Positions 61,025 through 64,000 of a stretch of 64,000 nt of DNA are shown one piece after another. Both the position numbers and the translations under genes were made by a program. Each line of letters opens with the position of its first letter. Position 1 is the first letter of the stretch. This DNA comes from Bacteroidota bacterium. GTDB taxonomy: Bacteria; Bacteroidota; Bacteroidia; UKL13-3. The stretch lies in contig JAIXWW010000013.1 in NCBI GenBank assembly GCA_027491085.1, forward strand, positions 186,001 through 250,000, read 5' to 3'. The notes below the pieces were generated by a model that worked only from the letters and a program-made list of their open reading frames with translations, was not told the origin of the DNA and did no database searches.

Positions 61025-62161
61025 ATGAATAAACCACGTTTAATTTTCATTTTTTTATCCATTTATATTGTTGCGGCATTTAGTTGGTGGGGATTTGAAC
61101 ATTTCAGAAATAGCAATACCATCAACAATCTTGAAATAGCAAATAGTAATTTAAGAGCTGAGGCAGATGAAATATTATGTTACAAAGCATCTTCTGATAT
61201 TTTTGAAGAAATCAGACAAGACAATTTTTTAGATACTACGCAAGCACAAAATTATTTTAAAGCCAATTACAAAACATTAGAATTGGTTTTTGTAGATACA
61301 ATCAATCCTTTCAATGGCTATTTAATAAGGCCAAAGCAAGACGCCTATAATAAGTTGCAAACTGAAACAGAGGCTGCCAATAAAAAGCTTAATCGAAAAA
61401 AATGGATGTATGCAGGCGAAGGTTTAGTAATGATAGCGCTGCTAATTTGGGGGATTTTGTGGGTGTATAAGGTTTTCGAAAAAAGCATTGAACTTAACAA
61501 GCAACAAAATAATTTTTTACTAGCAGTAACTCATGAACTCAAAACACCAATTGCTTCTATAAAACTTTATTTAGAAACACTCTTTAAACGTGATTTATAT
61601 AAAGAACAGCAAAGTGTTATTATAAAAAATTCAATTAATGACACCAATAGATTGCGCGATTTAGTTGATAATTTATTGCTATCAGCACAGTTAGAAACTA
61701 AGCATTATGAGCCACTAATGGCAAAAGTAAATTTAAGTGAATTGGTTAATAGAGTAGTAGATACTTATGCCAAACCAAGGAATTTGGAAGCTAGGTTAGT
61801 TAAAAACATTGAGCAAGAAGTTTACATTACTGGAGACGGTTTTGCACTTGAAAGCATAATTATTAATCTTTTGAGTAATGCCGAAAAATACTCTGACCAA
61901 AACATTACAATTCTTTTAAAAAGCGATAATAAGCAGGTTGTTTTAAGTATTATAGATTTAGGTATAGGTATTGCCGAAGCTGATAAACAAAGGCTTTTTG
62001 ATAAATTTTATAGAGTAGGAGCGGAGCAAACACGTAAATCCAAAGGCACAGGTTTAGGCCTATTTATTGTTAAAAAATTGGTGCATTTACACGATGCAAC
62101 CATTACCGTTAAAAATAATCATCCTATTGGAACAAACTTTGAAGTAAGTTTTAACGTTTAG
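61025..62161 (+). CDS. Sensor histidine kinase
   Basis: A 378-residue membrane kinase. Two membrane helices (about 5-23 and 127-146, AGEGLVMIALLIWGILWVYK) enclose a 100-residue periplasmic sensor region without a recognised fold. FLLAVTHELKTPIASIKLYL is the H-box with His170 as the phosphate site. SIIINLLSNAEKYSD is the N-box, DLGIGIAEADKQRLFDKFYR the G1 region, and KGTGLGLFIVKKLVHLH the G2 box. The response regulator gene follows after 29 bases, so the pair forms one two-component system. The signal is unknown. Confidence 0.95.
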   Translation: MNKPRLIFIFLSIYIVAAFSWWGFEHFRNSNTINNLEIANSNLRAEADEILCYKASSDIFEEIRQDNFLDTTQAQNYFKANYKTLELVFVDTINPFNGYLIRPKQDAYNKLQTETEAANKKLNRKKWMYAGEGLVMIALLIWGILWVYKVFEKSIELNKQQNNFLLAVTHELKTPIASIKLYLETLFKRDLYKEQQSVIIKNSINDTNRLRDLVDNLLLSAQLETKHYEPLMAKVNLSELVNRVVDTYAKPRNLEARLVKNIEQEVYITGDGFALESIIINLLSNAEKYSDQNITILLKSDNKQVVLSIIDLGIGIAEADKQRLFDKFYRVGAEQTRKSKGTGLGLFIVKKLVHLHDATITVKNNHPIGTNFEVSFNV

Positions 62162-62190
62162 TAGAATAACAAAACTTAAAATCACTTATT

Positions 62191-62901
62191 ATGAATAATA
62201 TTTTATTAGTTGAAGACGAAGAAAATCTTCAGCATGCACTTAAATTAAATTTAGAATTAGAAAATTATCACGTAATAGCTGTTGGTGATGGTAAGAAAGC
62301 TGTTGAAGCCTTTAGAGAACGAAAGTTTGACTTAGTGGTACTCGATATTATGCTGCCTGAAATGGATGGCTATATGGTTTGTGAGAACATTAGGTTACAC
62401 GATCAAAATATTCCTATCCTTTTCCTATCGGCTAAAAATACACCAGCTGAGCGCGTGGAAGGATTGAAAAAAGGTGGTGATGATTATTTAACCAAACCTT
62501 TTGATTTAGAAGAACTTTTATTACGTATAAAAAAATTATTAGAAAAACGCGATAAAATAAAAGCGCTAGACAAAGCCCTGCCTAATATATTTAATTTTGG
62601 CAATTTTTGGATTAATTTTGATAGCCATCAAGCTCAAGGTATTGATGGAATTATAGAATTGACTAAAAAAGAAACCTTGTTGCTTAAATTACTTATTGAA
62701 AATAAAAATACGGTTGTTAGTCGCGAGCATATTTTAAAAGTGGTATGGGATTATAATGTAATTCCAAACACGCGTACAGTTGATAATTTCATGCTGAGTT
62801 TACGAAAATATTTTGAAACCGATCCTAAAAACCCTGTTTTCCTTCACTCATCAAGAGGAATAGGATATAAATTTGTAGATCAAATGGTAGTAACTGCCTA
62901 A
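62191..62901 (+). CDS. OmpR/PhoB-family response regulator
   Basis: A 236-residue regulator of the preceding kinase. The receiver domain has acidic residues in LLVEDEENLQHA, Asp52 (VVLDIMLPEMDGYM) as the phosphate acceptor, and Lys in YLTKPFDLEELLLRI. The C-terminal winged-helix domain runs from about 135 (IELTKKETLLLKLLIENKNT) to the end, with TRTVDNFMLSLRKYFETDPK covering the recognition helix and FLHSSRGIGYKF the wing. It ends at a strong terminator. Target genes are not known. Confidence 0.96.
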   Translation: MNNILLVEDEENLQHALKLNLELENYHVIAVGDGKKAVEAFRERKFDLVVLDIMLPEMDGYMVCENIRLHDQNIPILFLSAKNTPAERVEGLKKGGDDYLTKPFDLEELLLRIKKLLEKRDKIKALDKALPNIFNFGNFWINFDSHQAQGIDGIIELTKKETLLLKLLIENKNTVVSREHILKVVWDYNVIPNTRTVDNFMLSLRKYFETDPKNPVFLHSSRGIGYKFVDQMVVTA

Positions 62902-62906
62902 TTCAT

Positions 62907-62938
62907 AAAAAACCAACCTCCAAAAGGTTGGTTTTTTT
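62907..62938 (+). terminator. Terminator of the two-component system
   Basis: A perfect 13-bp stem (AAAAAACCAACCT) with a 5-base loop and a T tract. Confidence 0.92.
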
Positions 62939-63071
62939 ATTTTATACTTAGTAAATAAGCTATTGTTTAATTGATTATGAACAATGAAAAATATATCAAT
63001 AAAATAATTGAGATTAATAAAAACAAAACACTAACATTTGTACTTTAAAAATATAACAAGTATTTAATTAA

Positions 63072-64000
63072 ATGAAAATAGGAATTGTGTGTTATCCAAC
63101 CTATGGAGGCAGTGGGGTAGTGGCTACAGAATTAGGAAAAGCGTTAGCGCAAAGAGGTCATCAAGTTCATTTTATTGCTTATAAACAGCCCGCAAGGCTA
63201 GATTCTTTTATGAGTAATATATTTTACCATGAAGTAAATGTGAGCACTTATCCATTATTTGATTTTCCGCCTTACGAAACTTCTTTGGCAAGCACATTGG
63301 TAGATGTAGTTAAGTTTGAAAAATTAGATTTACTACATGTTCATTATGCCATTCCACATGCATCGGCTGCTGTTATGGCTAAACATATTTTGGCTACGGA
63401 AGGAATTCATATTCCAGTAATTACTACCTTACATGGAACTGATATAACTTTAGTAGGTAAAGATGCTGCTTTTGAGCCAGTTGTAACCTATTCCATCAAT
63501 CAATCGGATGCAGTGACCGCAGTTTCCGATTTTTTAAAACAAGATACTTACCGACATTTTAAAACAAAAAAGCACATTGAAGTTATTCCAAACTTTATTG
63601 ATGTAACACGTTTTCAAAAACAATCAAAGGAACATTTTAAAAAGGCTATTGCTCCGCAAAATGAAAAATTAATTGTGCATACCTCTAACTTTAGAAAAGT
63701 AAAAAGGGTAGAAGACGTAATAAAAATATTTGGACAAATTAGGGCAAAAATACCTTCAAAATTATTGTTAGTAGGCGATGGGCCTGAAAGACACAATGCC
63801 GAAATGCTTTGCAGAGAATTAAATTTATGTGATAGCACATTGTTTTTAGGTAAGCAAAATCCGGTAGAGGAAATTTTAAGCGTGTGCGATTTATTTTTAA
63901 TGCCTTCTGAAACCGAAAGTTTTGGTTTGGCTGCATTAGAAGCCATGGCCTGCGAAGTACCAGTTATAGCCAGTAATGCAGGCGGAATTCCAGAGTTGGT
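63072..64000 (+). CDS. bshA: N-acetyl-alpha-D-glucosaminyl L-malate synthase, partial
   Basis: The first 309 residues of a GT4-family glycosyltransferase that joins GlcNAc to L-malate, the first step of bacillithiol synthesis, run to the window end. MKIGIVCYPTYGGSGVVATE is the BshA N-terminus with the donor-binding GGSGVVA loop. LLHVHYAIPHASAAVMA and ITTLHGTDITLVGKD are the malate-site segments, VIPNFIDVTRF the linker, and ETESFGLAALEAMACEVPVI is the GT4 donor motif with its E-x7-E residues. The C-terminal end is missing. Bacillithiol is the main low-molecular-weight thiol in many Bacteroidota. Confidence 0.94.
   Translation, partial: MKIGIVCYPTYGGSGVVATELGKALAQRGHQVHFIAYKQPARLDSFMSNIFYHEVNVSTYPLFDFPPYETSLASTLVDVVKFEKLDLLHVHYAIPHASAAVMAKHILATEGIHIPVITTLHGTDITLVGKDAAFEPVVTYSINQSDAVTAVSDFLKQDTYRHFKTKKHIEVIPNFIDVTRFQKQSKEHFKKAIAPQNEKLIVHTSNFRKVKRVEDVIKIFGQIRAKIPSKLLLVGDGPERHNAEMLCRELNLCDSTLFLGKQNPVEEILSVCDLFLMPSETESFGLAALEAMACEVPVIASNAGGIPEL

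Noticed and set aside
1..64000. tRNA, rRNA and transposase genes
   Set aside because: I looked for cloverleaf-like and transposase DDE/HUH patterns while reading, and none was convincing. A tRNAscan-SE and an IS search would settle this.

Overview
The window is chromosomal DNA of a low-GC member of the Bacteroidota. The evidence is a set of type IX secretion (T9SS) and gliding genes (PorU, a PorV/PorQ-family barrel, two PorP/SprF proteins, GldJ), several secreted proteins with the T9SS type A C-terminal sorting domain, Bacteroidota -33/-7 promoters (TTTG-N18-20-TAnnTTTG), bacillithiol synthesis (BshA), and no obvious Shine-Dalgarno sites. I cannot place it below phylum level. No rRNA, tRNA, CRISPR array, transposase or integrase was recognised. 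Layout: 1-1013 holds the end of a glycosyltransferase cluster. 1224-7156 holds a secreted SH3-like protein, a T9SS-sorted esterase, purD, then mrp and a NifU-like gene, then a HicA/HicB toxin-antitoxin pair lying exactly between two 114-bp direct repeats. 8729-10979 is a PorV-like gene with an NHL-type lipoprotein. 10980-14015 is an accessory patch of small genes, two of them broken, whose intergenic gaps share a 22-nt motif. 14280-25128 holds an acyl-CoA dehydrogenase, a DUF4397 repeat protein and a 2236-residue fusion of three phosphoesterase-associated modules. 25215-29618 is mostly a minus-strand run of integral membrane genes with a small winged-helix regulator inside it. 29840-33753 holds two secreted Ig/PKD-like proteins and a GMC oxidoreductase with its small subunit.

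33754-35850 is a second accessory patch: dispersed repeats, a 21-bp tandem repeat encoding a possible 57-residue heptad peptide, a DUF4238 gene with a good promoter, an unknown gene, and a long attC-like inverted repeat. 36522-42353 is an exopolysaccharide polymerisation and export operon (TolC-like, Wzz/BY-kinase-like, Wzy-like, Wzx-like). 42369-47803 mixes a cupin, a T9SS-sorted beta-lactamase-fold hydrolase, a coiled-coil membrane protein, a BtuF-like binding protein, a GT-C-like membrane protein and a cobalamin adenosyltransferase. 48133-53026 is the housekeeping block rplM-rpsI-rpsB, tsf, pyrH, meaB and a flavin reductase. 53138-60708 is the gliding/T9SS hub: gldJ and two PorP/SprF genes on the minus strand, porU divergent. 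60765-64000 holds a PspC protein, a two-component system and the start of bshA.

Functionally, the T9SS parts would export and process the sorted cargo seen here (esterase, DUF4397 protein, phosphoesterase fusion, beta-lactamase-like hydrolase). MeaB, the cobalamin adenosyltransferase and the BtuF-like protein suggest that B12-dependent methylmalonyl-CoA mutase is present elsewhere in the genome. The accessory patches at about 6.4-7.3 kb, 11-14 kb and 33.8-35.8 kb are the best places to look for undescribed mobile or cassette-like elements.
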